Source of the DNA: Pandoraea terrae
Lineage (GTDB): Bacteria > Pseudomonadota > Gammaproteobacteria > Burkholderiales > Burkholderiaceae
DNA length: 64,000 nt
Assembly: GCF_902459695.1 (NCBI RefSeq)
Contig: NZ_CABPRZ010000008.1
Location: 124,001-188,000, forward strand
Direction: 5' to 3'
Positions 1-9,018 of this stretch are shown piece after piece. The notes under the pieces are model-generated. The model had not been told where the DNA came from. It ran no database searches and was given only the letters and a program-made list of their open reading frames with translations. The position numbers and the translations under genes are program-made. Positions within the stretch are counted from its first letter, which is position 1; each line of letters starts with the position of its first letter.

Positions 1-1018
1 CCAGCACGACTACCGAGCCGCTGATGGCCCCGATCGCTGCGGCCGTAATGCCGTCCACGAACGCCACCAGGGCCGGAAGTTTGCCGTACTTCTTGAAATA
101 CGGTGCCGCGATGACAGTGACGAGATAGCACGGCACGAAAGTGGCCAGCGCGGCCAGGAAGGCACCCGGCACGCCGCTGATCAGGTAGCCGATAAAGCCG
201 GTGGTGATGACTACCGGCCCGGGTGTGATCATGGCGACGGCCACTGCATCGACGAACTGTTTGTCGTTGAGCCAGTGATGCTCGGTGACGATCCCGCCGT
301 AAAGAAACGGCACGATCGCAAGTCCGGAACCGAACACGAATGCACCGGCCTTGGTGAAGAACAGTGCGATCTGAATCAACGTGTTGGGATCTGTGGCCGT
401 GGCAAGCGCCAGGTTGGGCAGGCTCTGCGCCGGCGACAGCACTGCGAGGCTCCAGGAGCCCAGCCTGGGCTTGCAGCGCACTAGCCACACCAGCACCCCG
501 GCCCCAATGAACAGCCAGGCGATTTCGGATTGCGTGATCACTGTGACGGCCGCGAGCAGCAGGTAAATGGCCCACAGGAGCTTGTCCCTGCCCACGTTCT
601 TGACCGTGAGTTTGTGCGCACTGATGACCATGATGCCGATCACCGCCGCGCCGACCCCGTAGAACACGGACTGCATCCAGGTCAGTCCGCCGAACGATAC
701 ATAAGCCCAGCCGAGTGCCAGGACCATCAGGAAAGACGGCATGACGAACGCGAAGCCCGCCACCGTAGCGCCGCGGATGCGATAGTGCACAAAGCCGAGA
801 TAGATGCCGAGTTGCGCCGCCAGTGGACCGGGGGCGATCTGTGCCAGCGCCAGTCCTTCCTTGTAGTCCGACTCGCTGATCCAATTGCGCCGCTCCACCA
901 GGTCGCGGTGCATGTAGCCCACCAGCGCCACGGGGCCGCCGAATCCGAAGGTGCCCAGCCGCATGAAATACAAGGCCAATTGCCATAGGGTGTAAGGCGG
1001 TTTGATGTGCTCGCTCAT
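1..1018 (-). CDS. chrA: ChrA chromate efflux transporter, C-terminus cut by window edge
   Basis: On the minus strand an ATG at 1018 opens a frame of 339 codons that stays open to base 1, so the gene runs off the window (ChrA proteins are usually about 400 residues). The product is a polytopic inner-membrane protein. It has the two homologous halves of the CHR family: an N-half motif FGFGGPVALVGYMHRDLVE followed by APGPLAAQLGIYLG, and a C-half motif FVFGSGLAIVPFLYGG followed by MITPGPVVITTGFIGY. ChrA exports chromate from the cytoplasm. The start overlaps the stop of chrB by four bases (ATGA), so the two are translationally coupled. Family assignment is sure; the symbol follows the chrB neighbour. 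Confidence 0.93.
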   Translation of the reverse strand, partial: MSEHIKPPYTLWQLALYFMRLGTFGFGGPVALVGYMHRDLVERRNWISESDYKEGLALAQIAPGPLAAQLGIYLGFVHYRIRGATVAGFAFVMPSFLMVLALGWAYVSFGGLTWMQSVFYGVGAAVIGIMVISAHKLTVKNVGRDKLLWAIYLLLAAVTVITQSEIAWLFIGAGVLVWLVRCKPRLGSWSLAVLSPAQSLPNLALATATDPNTLIQIALFFTKAGAFVFGSGLAIVPFLYGGIVTEHHWLNDKQFVDAVAVAMITPGPVVITTGFIGYLISGVPGAFLAALATFVPCYLVTVIAAPYFKKYGKLPALVAFVDGITAAAIGAISGSVVVL

Positions 1019-1971
1019 GTTCCGGAATTCCCGTGAGCGCCGGCCTCAGGCTCGAACGCTGTCAGTAAGCCCTCGAAAATATGGCTGGCGGCAGCGAGGA
1101 GTTGATCGTCATCCGTGAGCGTTTGGCGCAGTCCCGCCAACACCTGCTCGATCCCGGCTGCCTCGGGCGGCTGGATGCCACCCACATCGAGGTAGTGCAC
1201 CAGTGCTCCGATGCGGCCAAGGGAAGGTTGATCGAGCCTGAAGCTTGCCAGCAGAACCTCGAAAGTGACGCGCCCACCCACGTGGCTGAAGTGCGCGCCG
1301 TCGAAGTCGAACCCGAGTGCATCGGCTGGGCAGTCGGTGGGGCGCTGCAGCCACAGCAAGCGAGCCTGCGGGTCAATGAAGCGCCGGATCAGCCAGGCGC
1401 AGGCCAGACGGTCGACCCACGGCCGATGACGGGTAGCCCACGTCCGGCCTTGATAGTCGCCGATCGCCAGGGATGGAATCGCCCGCTCGATTGGGTGCGG
1501 CTCGTCAGGTGCCAGCGACCGGTTTGCCGCCACCTCGAGTTCCTCCAGCGCGGCATTCGCTTGCTTCTGCGCTTCGCCAGGGAAGAAGTCGATGTCGGCC
1601 AGGTTTGCGAACGCCTTGCGTAGCTTGCGCAAGAGCTTGAGTGTATCGAGCGCCGTATCGGCACTTAGCGCGTCGCGGGCCCGGCCAATGTCGGCCAACA
1701 GCGCGGAGTAATCATCGCCGCGGTCGAACAGGGTGGGGAAATCCGCGCCGTTCGGCTCTGCCACGTGCAGAAGATGGGCCGAGCCACCGGACGACATCAC
1801 GTCTGCCGCAATGGCCGATAACGTTGTTTGGCAACTATCCAGCGATGGCAGCAGATAAACGCCGTCGCGCAATACGGCAGCGCCGGATGCCTTGAGCGCC
1901 CGCCATGCGCGCATGCGGGCGGTGGCGTTTTCGGTCGGAAGACTGGTAATCAGGGTGAGCCAATTGTTCAT
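1015..1971 (-). CDS. chrB: ChrB chromate resistance protein/regulator
   Basis: 318 residues, the usual ChrB length. The N-terminal ChrB domain (about 1-150) begins NNWLTLITSLPTENATARMR, and the C-terminal domain (about 175-310) carries the conserved WATRHRPWVDRLACAWLIRR and FDFDGAHFSHVGGRVTFEVL segments. In Cupriavidus and Ochrobactrum ChrB is a chromate-responsive regulator of chrA, and some family members are thought to help detoxify chromate. It is first in a chrB-chrA operon on the minus strand, coupled to chrA by a four-base overlap. It is divergent from an MFS gene across only 59 bases that contain two palindromes, so self-control through these sites is plausible. Confidence 0.93.
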   Translation of the reverse strand: MNNWLTLITSLPTENATARMRAWRALKASGAAVLRDGVYLLPSLDSCQTTLSAIAADVMSSGGSAHLLHVAEPNGADFPTLFDRGDDYSALLADIGRARDALSADTALDTLKLLRKLRKAFANLADIDFFPGEAQKQANAALEELEVAANRSLAPDEPHPIERAIPSLAIGDYQGRTWATRHRPWVDRLACAWLIRRFIDPQARLLWLQRPTDCPADALGFDFDGAHFSHVGGRVTFEVLLASFRLDQPSLGRIGALVHYLDVGGIQPPEAAGIEQVLAGLRQTLTDDDQLLAAASHIFEGLLTAFEPEAGAHGNSGT

Positions 1972-1975
1972 GTAG

Positions 1976-2020
1976 CAAAGTCTACTTTGATGTATCGTTA
2001 ACTACAAATAAATTTATTTG
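1976..2020. promoter_or_regulatory. Two palindromes in the chrB/MFS divergent promoter
   Basis: The 59-base gap holds an inverted repeat CAAAGT-CT-ACTTTG (1976-1989), abutting the chrB start, and a perfect 16-base AT-rich palindrome CAAATAAATTTATTTG (2005-2020), ending ten bases before the MFS start. An outer TGTAG (1971-1975)/CTACA (2002-2006) pair brackets the first. These are candidate operators for ChrB or another repressor; the regulator is inferred from position only. Confidence 0.5.
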
Positions 2021-2030
2021 GCATATAAGC

Positions 2031-3224
2031 ATGCGACATCCCGCCGTGATCAGCCTCCTGGTCGCCAAAGGACTGCGGGCCTTCGGCGACGGTTATGTCA
2101 GCCTGCTGTTGCCGCTGTATTTGCTGGGGCTTGGCTTCACGCCGCTGCAGGTGGGTGTCGTCGCGACCGCTACGCTGTTGGGTTCCGGCCTGATGACCCT
2201 TGCGGTGAGCCTGTATGCTGGCCGTTACCCCTACCGTGCGTTGCTGCTCGGCGCCGCCGCGTTGATGGCCGCCACCGGCGTCGCGTTTGCGCTCGAAACG
2301 CGCTTCTGGCCGCTCGTGGTGGTCGCTTTCGTGGGAACCCTGAACCCCTCCAGCGGCGACGTCAGCATTTTTTTGCCGCTCGAACACGCGACACTGTCGC
2401 GCACCGTGAGCGACGAAGGGCGGACTGCTGCATTTGCGCGCTACAGTCTGGTGGCGTCCATGTCGTCCGCCCTGGGGGCACTCGCCGCGGCACTGCCTGC
2501 GGTACTGGTTGGCGCGACAGGGCTGACCTCCACGGCAGCGATCCAGGGGATGTTTGGGCTTTACGCGTTGCTCGCTTGCATGGCCGGATGGGCGTATCGC
2601 GATCTGCCGGCTGAATTGGGCGCCGACGCGCGGCAAGCGACCGCGGCGCTGGAAAAATCGAAGAAGAACGTCTACACGCTCGCCGCGTTGTTTAGTCTGG
2701 ATGCTTTCGGGGGAGGCCTCATCGTGCAGTCGATGATGGCACTCTGGTTGTATCAGCGATTCGGTCTGTCGGCGGCCGCGGCGGGAACGGTCTTTTTCTG
2801 GACGGGGCTGCTCACCGCGCTCTCGTACCTCGCGGCCGTGCGCATCGCCAAACGGATCGGGTTGGTGAACACGATGGTGTTCACGCACCTGCCGTCGAGC
2901 TTGTGTTTGATCGCGATGCCATTTGTCCCCGACGTCAGCTACGCGATCGCATTACTTTTCATTCGGGGTGCGTTGTCGCAGATGGACGTGCCAACGCGAA
3001 GCTCCTACGTGATGGCGATCGTTCCTCCGGCAGAGCGCCCGGCGGCCGCAAGCGTAACGTCAGTGCCACGTAGCCTGGCATCGGCCGCCAGCCCGGTCCT
3101 GGCCGGGTATCTGCTGGGCCTGACGTCGTTCGGGTGGCCGCTGCTGGCGGCGGGCACCATCAAAATCAGCTACGACTTGTTGCTACTCGCGATGTTCAGA
3201 AAAGTCCGGCCACCGGAGGAGTGA
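2031..3224 (+). CDS. MFS transporter divergent from chrB
   Basis: 397 residues with about twelve hydrophobic segments and no signal peptide, a standard major facilitator size. The N-terminus is VISLLVAKGLRAFGDGYVSL, with a central loop rich in Lys/Asp (about 203-216) between the two six-helix halves. The substrate is not readable. Sharing a promoter with chrBA suggests a role in oxyanion or metal stress. MFS proteins such as ChrE/ChrF neighbours occur in other chr clusters, but I do not assign it to one. The ATG at 2031 was chosen because the frame starts with the typical first helix there. The stop lies inside a strong hairpin. Confidence 0.85.
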   Translation: MRHPAVISLLVAKGLRAFGDGYVSLLLPLYLLGLGFTPLQVGVVATATLLGSGLMTLAVSLYAGRYPYRALLLGAAALMAATGVAFALETRFWPLVVVAFVGTLNPSSGDVSIFLPLEHATLSRTVSDEGRTAAFARYSLVASMSSALGALAAALPAVLVGATGLTSTAAIQGMFGLYALLACMAGWAYRDLPAELGADARQATAALEKSKKNVYTLAALFSLDAFGGGLIVQSMMALWLYQRFGLSAAAAGTVFFWTGLLTALSYLAAVRIAKRIGLVNTMVFTHLPSSLCLIAMPFVPDVSYAIALLFIRGALSQMDVPTRSSYVMAIVPPAERPAAASVTSVPRSLASAASPVLAGYLLGLTSFGWPLLAAGTIKISYDLLLLAMFRKVRPPEE

Positions 3225-3273
3225 CATCGCCTCGGTCATGTCCGGTGCACCGCTCCTGACCGAGGCGATGTCA
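3222..3273 (+). terminator. Large 17-base-pair hairpin after the MFS gene
   Basis: Arms 3222-3238 (TGACATCGCCTCGGTCA) and 3257-3273 are perfect reverse complements, with an 18-base loop that itself holds the palindrome GGTGCACC. The left arm begins at the TGA stop codon of the MFS gene. No T-run follows, so it may be a weak terminator or an RNA-processing/stability element rather than a classical intrinsic terminator. Confidence 0.6.
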
Positions 3274-3321
3274 GGCGCGCGACGAGACGAACCGGTGGCC
3301 ACATATGGCAGAATCACACGC

Positions 3322-3630
3322 ATGGAAGCTGACGGAAGCGATAGGGGGCTTGAGACCCGGCTGGTGCGCGTGCGCGGTCGCGTGCAGGGCATCGGCTATC
3401 GGGAAGCCTGTGTGCGTCATGCCCGGGCACTGGGTGTCACCGGCTGGGTTCGCAATCGCATGGACGACTCCGTCGAGGCCATGTTGCAGGGCACGCCTGC
3501 GCAGCTTGCCGACATGTGCGCCTGGTTGAGCGAAGGCCTGCCCGCAGCGCTTGTGGATGGGCTGGACGTCACCGAGGTACCGCCACCGTACCCGCGCTTC
3601 GACCGATTCGAGCGATTGCCGACTCTGTGA
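3322..3630 (+). CDS. acyP: Acylphosphatase
   Basis: 102 residues from the ATG at 3322, the normal size of this small cytosolic enzyme, which hydrolyses carboxyl-phosphate bonds. The family signature is intact: RVRGRVQGIGYREACVRHA holds the catalytic Arg, and GVTGWVRNRMDDSVEAML holds the catalytic Asn. An upstream in-frame ATG at 3238 would start inside the hairpin at 3222-3273 and add 28 residues foreign to the family, so the inner start is preferred. It stands alone between two MFS genes. Confidence 0.92.
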   Translation: MEADGSDRGLETRLVRVRGRVQGIGYREACVRHARALGVTGWVRNRMDDSVEAMLQGTPAQLADMCAWLSEGLPAALVDGLDVTEVPPPYPRFDRFERLPTL

Positions 3631-3715
3631 GTTCAGGCGCGCTTTGCGCTACGCGCGATTTCATGACAAAAACGTAATCCAGGACTCATCCTGATGTCGG
3701 GGGCTGCTTCCTAAT

Positions 3716-4930
3716 ATGGAGCCTGAATTGGACGCACAAGGAAGATTTGGCGTGCTGCGGCAGCTTCCTCGCAGCATCTGGGTGCTCGGTTGCGTCAGCT
3801 TGTTCATGGATATTTCGTCCGAGATCATCCACAGCCTGTTGCCGATGTTTCTCATGGCGGGGCTGGGTGCAAGCGCCACGGCTATCGGCCTGATCGAAGG
3901 CATCGCAGAGGCGACCTCTCCGATCGTCAAAGTATTTTCCGGTACGTTGAGCGATTACCTTGGCAATCGCAAATGGCTCGCGGTCGTGGGCTACGGGATG
4001 GGGGCTCTCAGCAAACCCCTCTTCGCGTTGGCGCCCACGATCGGTGTCGTGGTATCGGCGCGGATCATCGACCGTGTCGGCAAGGGCATCAGGGGCGCAC
4101 CGCGCGATGCGCTCGTCGCCGATGTCACGCCCCCCCATTTGCGCGGCGCGGCCGACGGTCTTCGCCAGTCGCTCGATACTGTAGGCGCCTTCCTGGGCCC
4201 GCTCATTGCGGTCGCCATCATGCTCCTGTGGGCAAACGACTTCCGGCGTGCCTTCTGGATTGCCGTGGTTCCCGGGCTGGTGGCGGTCGGACTATTGACC
4301 TTTGGCATCGAGGAGCCCGCGCGCGATCGCGATGCGTAACGCGTTAACCCGATTCGTTGGGATAGCCTGAAACATCTGGGCGCTGGTTACTGCTGGGTCG
4401 CGGTCATCGGCGCAGTTTTCGCGTTGGCGCGCTTTAGCGAAGCCTTTCTCGTACTGCGCGCCATGGGGAGCGGCATTCCGATCGCCTGGGTGCCGCTGGT
4501 GATGGTCGCAATGAATCTCGTATACGCCGTCTCCGCCTATCCGTTTGGCTGGTTGGCCGACAAGACGAGTCACATGAAATTGCTCGTGGCAGGGCGGGCC
4601 ACGCTGATTGCCTCAGACATTGTCCTGGCGCACGGCACGCACTGGGGCGCCGTGCTGGCAGGCGTTGTGCTGTGGGGGCTACATATGGGAATGACGCAAG
4701 GTTTGCTGGCGACGATGGTCGCGCATGCCGCCCCTGCGCGACTGCGTGGCACCGCGTTCGGCTTCTTCAATTTGTTGAGCGGCATCGTCACGCTTGCATC
4801 GAGCGTGACGGCGGGCATTTTTTGGGACCGTATGGGCCCCGCGGCGACGTTCTACGCCGGCGCAGGTTTCTGCTGCGTCACGATTGTGCTGCTCCTGCTC
4901 GGCCAAACACGCAACCGCGCCGCTGACTGA
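3716..4930 (+). pseudogene. MFS transporter interrupted by one in-frame TAA
   Basis: Reading from the ATG at 3716, 207 codons of an MFS transporter (SSEIIHSLLPMFLMAGLGAS, then VGKGIRGAPRDALVADVTPP) end at a TAA at 4337-4339. The same frame resumes directly after it (RVNPIRWDSLKHLGAGYCWV) and runs without a shift to a stop at 4928-4930. Together this is 405 codons, the size of an intact MFS protein, with the stop in the central cytoplasmic loop between the two six-helix halves. Thus a single nonsense change, or a sequencing error, splits the gene. The second half has an internal ATG at 4424, but it lies inside a helix. Function is likely lost unless the stop is read through. Confidence 0.8.
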
Positions 4931-4943
4931 TAAACCGGCGAAA

Positions 4944-4982
4944 CTGAACGCAAGCTGAGCGCCGGCTGAATTCTTGTTCAGA
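4944..4982 (+). promoter_or_regulatory. Tandem CTGA repeats upstream of the response regulator (site A)
   Basis: Three direct repeats CTGAAC (4944), CTGAGC (4955) and CTGAAT (4966) are spaced exactly 11 bases, then TTCAGA follows at 4977. Bases 4955-4982 match the pattern CTGARY-N5-MTGAAW-N5-TTCAKR shared with four other sites in this window. Eleven-base spacing fits dimers of an OmpR-type winged-helix regulator on one helix face. It lies 91 bases before the start of the regulator gene at 5074, consistent with autoregulation (inference). Confidence 0.65.
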
Positions 4983-5073
4983 AATGGGCCGAAAACGCCG
5001 GCAATCCGGTGTGCGGCTTGTGATGTCGGTGACTTTGCGCTAGCCTGAAACTACCTTCGATGCGGCTTGAAAT

Positions 5074-5739
5074 ATGAAAATCCTGATCGTTGAAGACCAG
5101 CGAAAACTGGGACAGTTTCTTAAGCAGGCGCTGAACGAACGTGCGTATACCGCGACGTGGGTGGCCAGCTGTGCCGAGGCGCGCGAGGCCCTTTGTGCGA
5201 CCAGTTACGACGTCATCGTGCTGGATCTTGGATTGCCTGACGGCGATGGCCTCGACCTGTTGCGTGAATGGCGCCGCGCCGGCTTCAATGAGCCGGTGCT
5301 GATCCTCAGCGCGCGCGATGCCGTAGAGGACCGCGTCAGCGGGCTCGATGTGGGCGCGGACGATTATCTGCCCAAGCCGTTCAGTCTTGAAGAACTCCTG
5401 GCACGCATGCGATCGCTGTTGCGGCGCCAATCTGCGGTGAAGGAAACGATCCTGCAGCACCAGGGCGTCAAGCTCGATCTCCTGAGCCGTACGGTGCACC
5501 TGAACGGGCAGCCGATCGACCTGACCAGCCGGGAATTCGCCTTGCTTGAAATATTCCTGCAGAATCCTGGCCGAATCCTGACGCGTACCCTGATCTCCGA
5601 GAAGATCTGGGAATCGCACTACGACGTCGACACCAACCTGCTCGACGTGTACATGAGCCGGCTGCGCGCCAAGTTCGAAGGTCCCCTCGGAAAGCCGCTG
5701 TTCAAGACGGTACGTGGCGTGGGCTATCAGCTCATATGA
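5074..5739 (+). CDS. OmpR/PhoB-family response regulator
   Basis: 221 residues. The receiver domain (1-115) has acidic E7/D8, phospho-acceptor D51 in VIVLDLGLPDGDG, and K101 in the LPKPF motif. The C-terminal winged-helix domain (about 125-221) carries DLTSREFALLEIFLQNPGRI and ends VRGVGYQLI. The stop overlaps the start of the kinase gene at 5736 by four bases (ATGA). The closest subfamilies by look are QseB/TctD/PmrA-like. A triple 11-base repeat (site A) lies upstream, and the same pattern precedes the binding-protein genes at 11037, 12824, 13280 and 18414. This regulator is therefore the natural candidate to control the 5-25 kb gene set. Confidence 0.9.
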   Translation: MKILIVEDQRKLGQFLKQALNERAYTATWVASCAEAREALCATSYDVIVLDLGLPDGDGLDLLREWRRAGFNEPVLILSARDAVEDRVSGLDVGADDYLPKPFSLEELLARMRSLLRRQSAVKETILQHQGVKLDLLSRTVHLNGQPIDLTSREFALLEIFLQNPGRILTRTLISEKIWESHYDVDTNLLDVYMSRLRAKFEGPLGKPLFKTVRGVGYQLI

Positions 5740-7148
5740 AATCGATTGGCGCGCGCCTGGCAATCTGCTACGTACTGGCTTCAACCGTTACCTTCGCCTC
5801 GCTGTTCCTGGCCGGGCGCTACTTCATCGAGCGTCATGCCATTCACGCGCTCGACTTGCTCAACGAATCGGAATTCGAGCAACTGAAAGCCGGAATCGGC
5901 CCGGTCGGCAATGGATTGCCGCGAGACGTGCTGCGCGATCGCGTGCAGGCCATGATGACCGACAATCTTGAGCTGTTCTATGTCGAGGTCTACGGGCCGA
6001 ACGGCGATAGGGTGTTTCGCTCGCAGGGCCTGCGCGGCCGGGAAATTGTCCCGTTGCCGGCGGGCCAGGCCTTCAATGTGTTTGTCGACGGGCTGGGCGA
6101 GTTGCGGGCGGACACGTTTGCCTTGGGGCCGTTCAAGGTTGTCATCGCAACCTCGAAGCGTCACGTCCGGGTGGTGATGGACGGCTACGAACGGACCTTC
6201 TACGGCTTGTTGCTGGTCATGATCCTGGTGAGCAGCGTTATCGGCTATGGCTTGAGCCGCATGGCGCTGCGCCCGCTCAGGTTGATTCAGGACACTGCCG
6301 ACCGCATTCGCTCGGACAATCTCAGCGAGCGGATTCCGGTCTCGGCGGCGAAGGACGAGATTTCGGACTTGGCGCGCCTGCTCAACCAGATGTTCGACCG
6401 TCTGGAGGTCTCGTTCGATCAGATTCGCCGATTTACCGCCGAGGCGTCACATGAACTCAAGACGCCCTTGACGCTGGTGAGACTGCAGGCGGAGAAATTG
6501 GTGGTGGAGGGACACCTGCAGCCGGCGCAGGAGCAGTCAGTCCAGATCCAGCTCCGGGAGCTCGCGCATCTCAGCCGCATCATCGAGGACTTGCTGTTCC
6601 TGTCGCGTGCCGACGCACGTGCCATTACGCTCGATCTCAAGCCGCAGGACCCCGAGCCGTTCCTGCAAAGCTTCGCCCAGGATGCCTACGTGCTGGCGGA
6701 GCATCAGGCGCTGCGGTTTTTCCTGACTCACCACGGCCGCGGCCAGGCGGCTATCGAACCGAAATGGCTACGGCAGGTGTTGCTCAATTTGCTGAGCAAT
6801 GCGTTTTCGGCATCGCCGCCCGGCGGCCGGGTCACGTTGCGTTCCACGCTCATGAACGGCACTTGGCAAGTGAGTATCGAGGATGAGGGGCCGGGCGTGC
6901 CGGCGGAGCAGCGTGAGCGCATCTTCGAACGCTTCGTGCGTATCCCGCGTCCCGGTGAGGACAAGGGTACCGGACTGGGGTTGGCGATTTGCCGCAGTCT
7001 CGTGGAACTGCACGGCGGCCGTATCTTTGCCGAAGCCGCGCCGGGGGGCACTGGTTTGCGCATGGTGTTCGAGATCCCGGCGACGACTTCGCTTGAAGGC
7101 GCTGCCGCCTCGCACGATGTTCCGCTGCACGAGGCCGGCACGACGTGA
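5736..7148 (+). CDS. Sensor histidine kinase partner of the 5074 regulator
   Basis: 470 residues in the inner membrane. TM1 is at about 8-27, a periplasmic sensor region spans about 28-152, and TM2 lies at about 154-174. A HAMP domain (about 175-228) follows, then the H-box FTAEASHELKTPLTLVRLQ with phospho-acceptor H239. The HATPase domain has its N-box at LLNLLSNAFSASPPGG and G-boxes EDEGPGVPAEQR and GTGLGLAICRSL. All kinase motifs are intact. It is translationally coupled to the regulator by ATGA overlap. The periplasmic part shows no recognised ligand motif. Confidence 0.9.
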   Translation: MKSIGARLAICYVLASTVTFASLFLAGRYFIERHAIHALDLLNESEFEQLKAGIGPVGNGLPRDVLRDRVQAMMTDNLELFYVEVYGPNGDRVFRSQGLRGREIVPLPAGQAFNVFVDGLGELRADTFALGPFKVVIATSKRHVRVVMDGYERTFYGLLLVMILVSSVIGYGLSRMALRPLRLIQDTADRIRSDNLSERIPVSAAKDEISDLARLLNQMFDRLEVSFDQIRRFTAEASHELKTPLTLVRLQAEKLVVEGHLQPAQEQSVQIQLRELAHLSRIIEDLLFLSRADARAITLDLKPQDPEPFLQSFAQDAYVLAEHQALRFFLTHHGRGQAAIEPKWLRQVLLNLLSNAFSASPPGGRVTLRSTLMNGTWQVSIEDEGPGVPAEQRERIFERFVRIPRPGEDKGTGLGLAICRSLVELHGGRIFAEAAPGGTGLRMVFEIPATTSLEGAAASHDVPLHEAGTT

Positions 7149-7190
7149 CCCCGAGGGGCACGCGCCGGCCCCCCGCGATTGTCTACGCGC

Positions 7191-8000
7191 TCATAGATCG
7201 CGCTGATAGCCGAGGTAGTAGGAGAACTGATTGGTTGCGTTGACGTGGGTAATGCCGCGGCCGGCCGAGAACAGCAACCGGTCATGCTCCGTAAAGCTGT
7301 ACTTGCCGCCAAGGTTGAAGGCCAGCGACGACGGGTCGGCAACGGTGGCCGCGCCCGTGTAGAACACTTCCCCGCCGAGTTCAAGGTGCTCGTTGATCTT
7401 GCGCGTGAGCGCCCACCCGCCGAACCAATAGCCCCGCTCGTTCGCATGACGATTGACGACATAGCCGCCTCCGCCATAGGTTGTCCAGTCACCGAACGAT
7501 TTCTGCACCCACAACGGCAACGACACGTGGCTGTGACCATCGCCGAGGCCGAGGTGATCGTTGCCGGTGGGTAGTGTCACACTGGGGCCGAACGCCACTT
7601 GCGGGCGGATGCCTTCATCGTCTTCCGTGATGAAGCGGTACTTGATGCCAAGCTCCGTGTCGCCGAACCCGTAATGGGACTTCTCGCCGCTCGGATGCAT
7701 GAATGACATGCCGACCTTCGCATTGAGCTCGAGGTTGTCGGTCGCGCCGTAGTTGATCTCGGCGGCAGGCAACGCGCCGCTATGTTCATCTCGCCTGACG
7801 GTGCCGGTGGCGCCCACATTGATCTCGAAATGCCCATTTTCGGCGGGCTCGGCATCGTCCGTTACGAAGGGCGGCGTGGCCAAGGCGCTGTGGAAAGCCA
7901 GCAAGGTACTGGCGGCGAGAATCGACATGAGAATGCGCGGACCGGTGCGCGCATGGCGCGCGCGCTGTGCCGAGTGGGTTCCGTGGGGAACGCTGGGCAT
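7191..8000 (-). CDS. Secreted outer-membrane beta-barrel, Phenol_MetA_deg-type 'transporter'
   Basis: 269 residues. A long N-region precedes a signal peptide ending near LAFHSALA (about residue 41). The mature protein is rich in alternating aromatic strands (FEINVGATGTV, YGFGDTELGIKYRF, GYWFGGWALTRKI) and ends YYLGYQRDL, typical of a small beta-barrel of the MetA-pathway-of-phenol-degradation family. That family holds poorly characterised outer-membrane channels. Good ribosome site AGGAG ten bases before the ATG at 8000. It follows the ABC permease in the same direction (121-base gap) and may be the outer-membrane entry of that importer (inference). It is convergent with the kinase gene. Confidence 0.72.
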   Translation of the reverse strand: MPSVPHGTHSAQRARHARTGPRILMSILAASTLLAFHSALATPPFVTDDAEPAENGHFEINVGATGTVRRDEHSGALPAAEINYGATDNLELNAKVGMSFMHPSGEKSHYGFGDTELGIKYRFITEDDEGIRPQVAFGPSVTLPTGNDHLGLGDGHSHVSLPLWVQKSFGDWTTYGGGGYVVNRHANERGYWFGGWALTRKINEHLELGGEVFYTGAATVADPSSLAFNLGGKYSFTEHDRLLFSAGRGITHVNATNQFSYYLGYQRDL

Positions 8001-8121
8001 GATGTTGGATCTCCTGAATGTTGTTGGCGGACGCGTTGTGTGGGCGTCTTGGCTGCGGACGGGGACGCACGCCGGCGTCCCCCTTGATGCAACGGCCGCG
8101 AGCCGCGGCCGAAGAAGGGTG

Positions 8122-8991
8122 TCAATGGCCGCCGTCGGTGAACTGCGGCGGGCGCCATTTGAGCAGCTTGTTCTCGAGCTGCGTGAGCAGGAATTCCGCC
8201 CCCAGTGCCACCACTGCCAGTACGATCATCGCTGCGAAAACGCCGGCCGCATTGAAGGCGCCTTGCGCCGTCGAGATCAGGAGGCCGATGCCTTGGCGGG
8301 AGCCGAGGAATTCGCCGACCACGGCGCCGACCAGCGCAAAACCGAAGCTGACGTGCAAGCTCGCCAGAATCCAGCTCATCGCGGCGGGCAGTACCACCGT
8401 CATCGTGACCTGGCGCTTCGACGCGCCGAGGATGTGCGCGTTGGCGATGAGATTCCGGTCGGCTTCGCGTACGCCCTGGAAGGCGTTGGCGAACACCACG
8501 AAGAACACCATCACGACCGCCAGTGCGACCTTCGATGCCATGCCCAATCCCAGCGCGATGATGAAAACCGAGCCCAGAACGACGCGCGGAATCGAATTGG
8601 CGATCTTGATGTAGAGACTGAACACGTCAGAGAGCAGCTTGTTGCGGCCAAGGGCGATGCCCGCGATAACGCCGCCTACCCCGCCGATCAGGAAGCCGAG
8701 TCCGGTTTCCTCCAGCGTCACCAGCACCTGCACCCACAGAGGACCCTGCGACGTGCCCTCCGTCAGCCACGTCCAGATCTGGGCGGCGATCATCGAGGGC
8801 ATGGAGAAAAAGAATGGATCGATCCATCCCAGTTGTCCGGAGAGTTCCCAGCCACCCAGGGTCACCACCAGCACCGCGAGGCGAAGTGTGTGAACCAGGG
8901 TTTGGCGACGGCGCATTCTCACCTGCGCTTCGAGTTCCACTTGGCGCAGTTCGAGATCCTGCGCCGGAAATTCAGTTGTTCGGGTATTCAT
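8122..8991 (-). CDS. ABC transporter permease, nitrate/sulfonate/taurine (SsuC/TauC) family
   Basis: 289 residues from ATG 8991; an in-frame ATG at 9018 would start right at the ATPase stop, but AGGA lies just before 8991. About six membrane segments. The permease EAA loop, NAHILGASKRQVTMTVVLPAAM, is seen around residues 190-205. The binding-protein-dependent inner-membrane component moves a small anion or sulfonate-like solute inward. It is in line with the ATPase (9019-9843) and binding protein (10024-11037), making a complete importer. The substrate is not determined by sequence. Confidence 0.88.
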   Translation of the reverse strand: MNTRTTEFPAQDLELRQVELEAQVRMRRRQTLVHTLRLAVLVVTLGGWELSGQLGWIDPFFFSMPSMIAAQIWTWLTEGTSQGPLWVQVLVTLEETGLGFLIGGVGGVIAGIALGRNKLLSDVFSLYIKIANSIPRVVLGSVFIIALGLGMASKVALAVVMVFFVVFANAFQGVREADRNLIANAHILGASKRQVTMTVVLPAAMSWILASLHVSFGFALVGAVVGEFLGSRQGIGLLISTAQGAFNAAGVFAAMIVLAVVALGAEFLLTQLENKLLKWRPPQFTDGGH

Positions 8992-9018
8992 GGTGTTCCT
9001 CGCAATGCCCGCAGGCAT

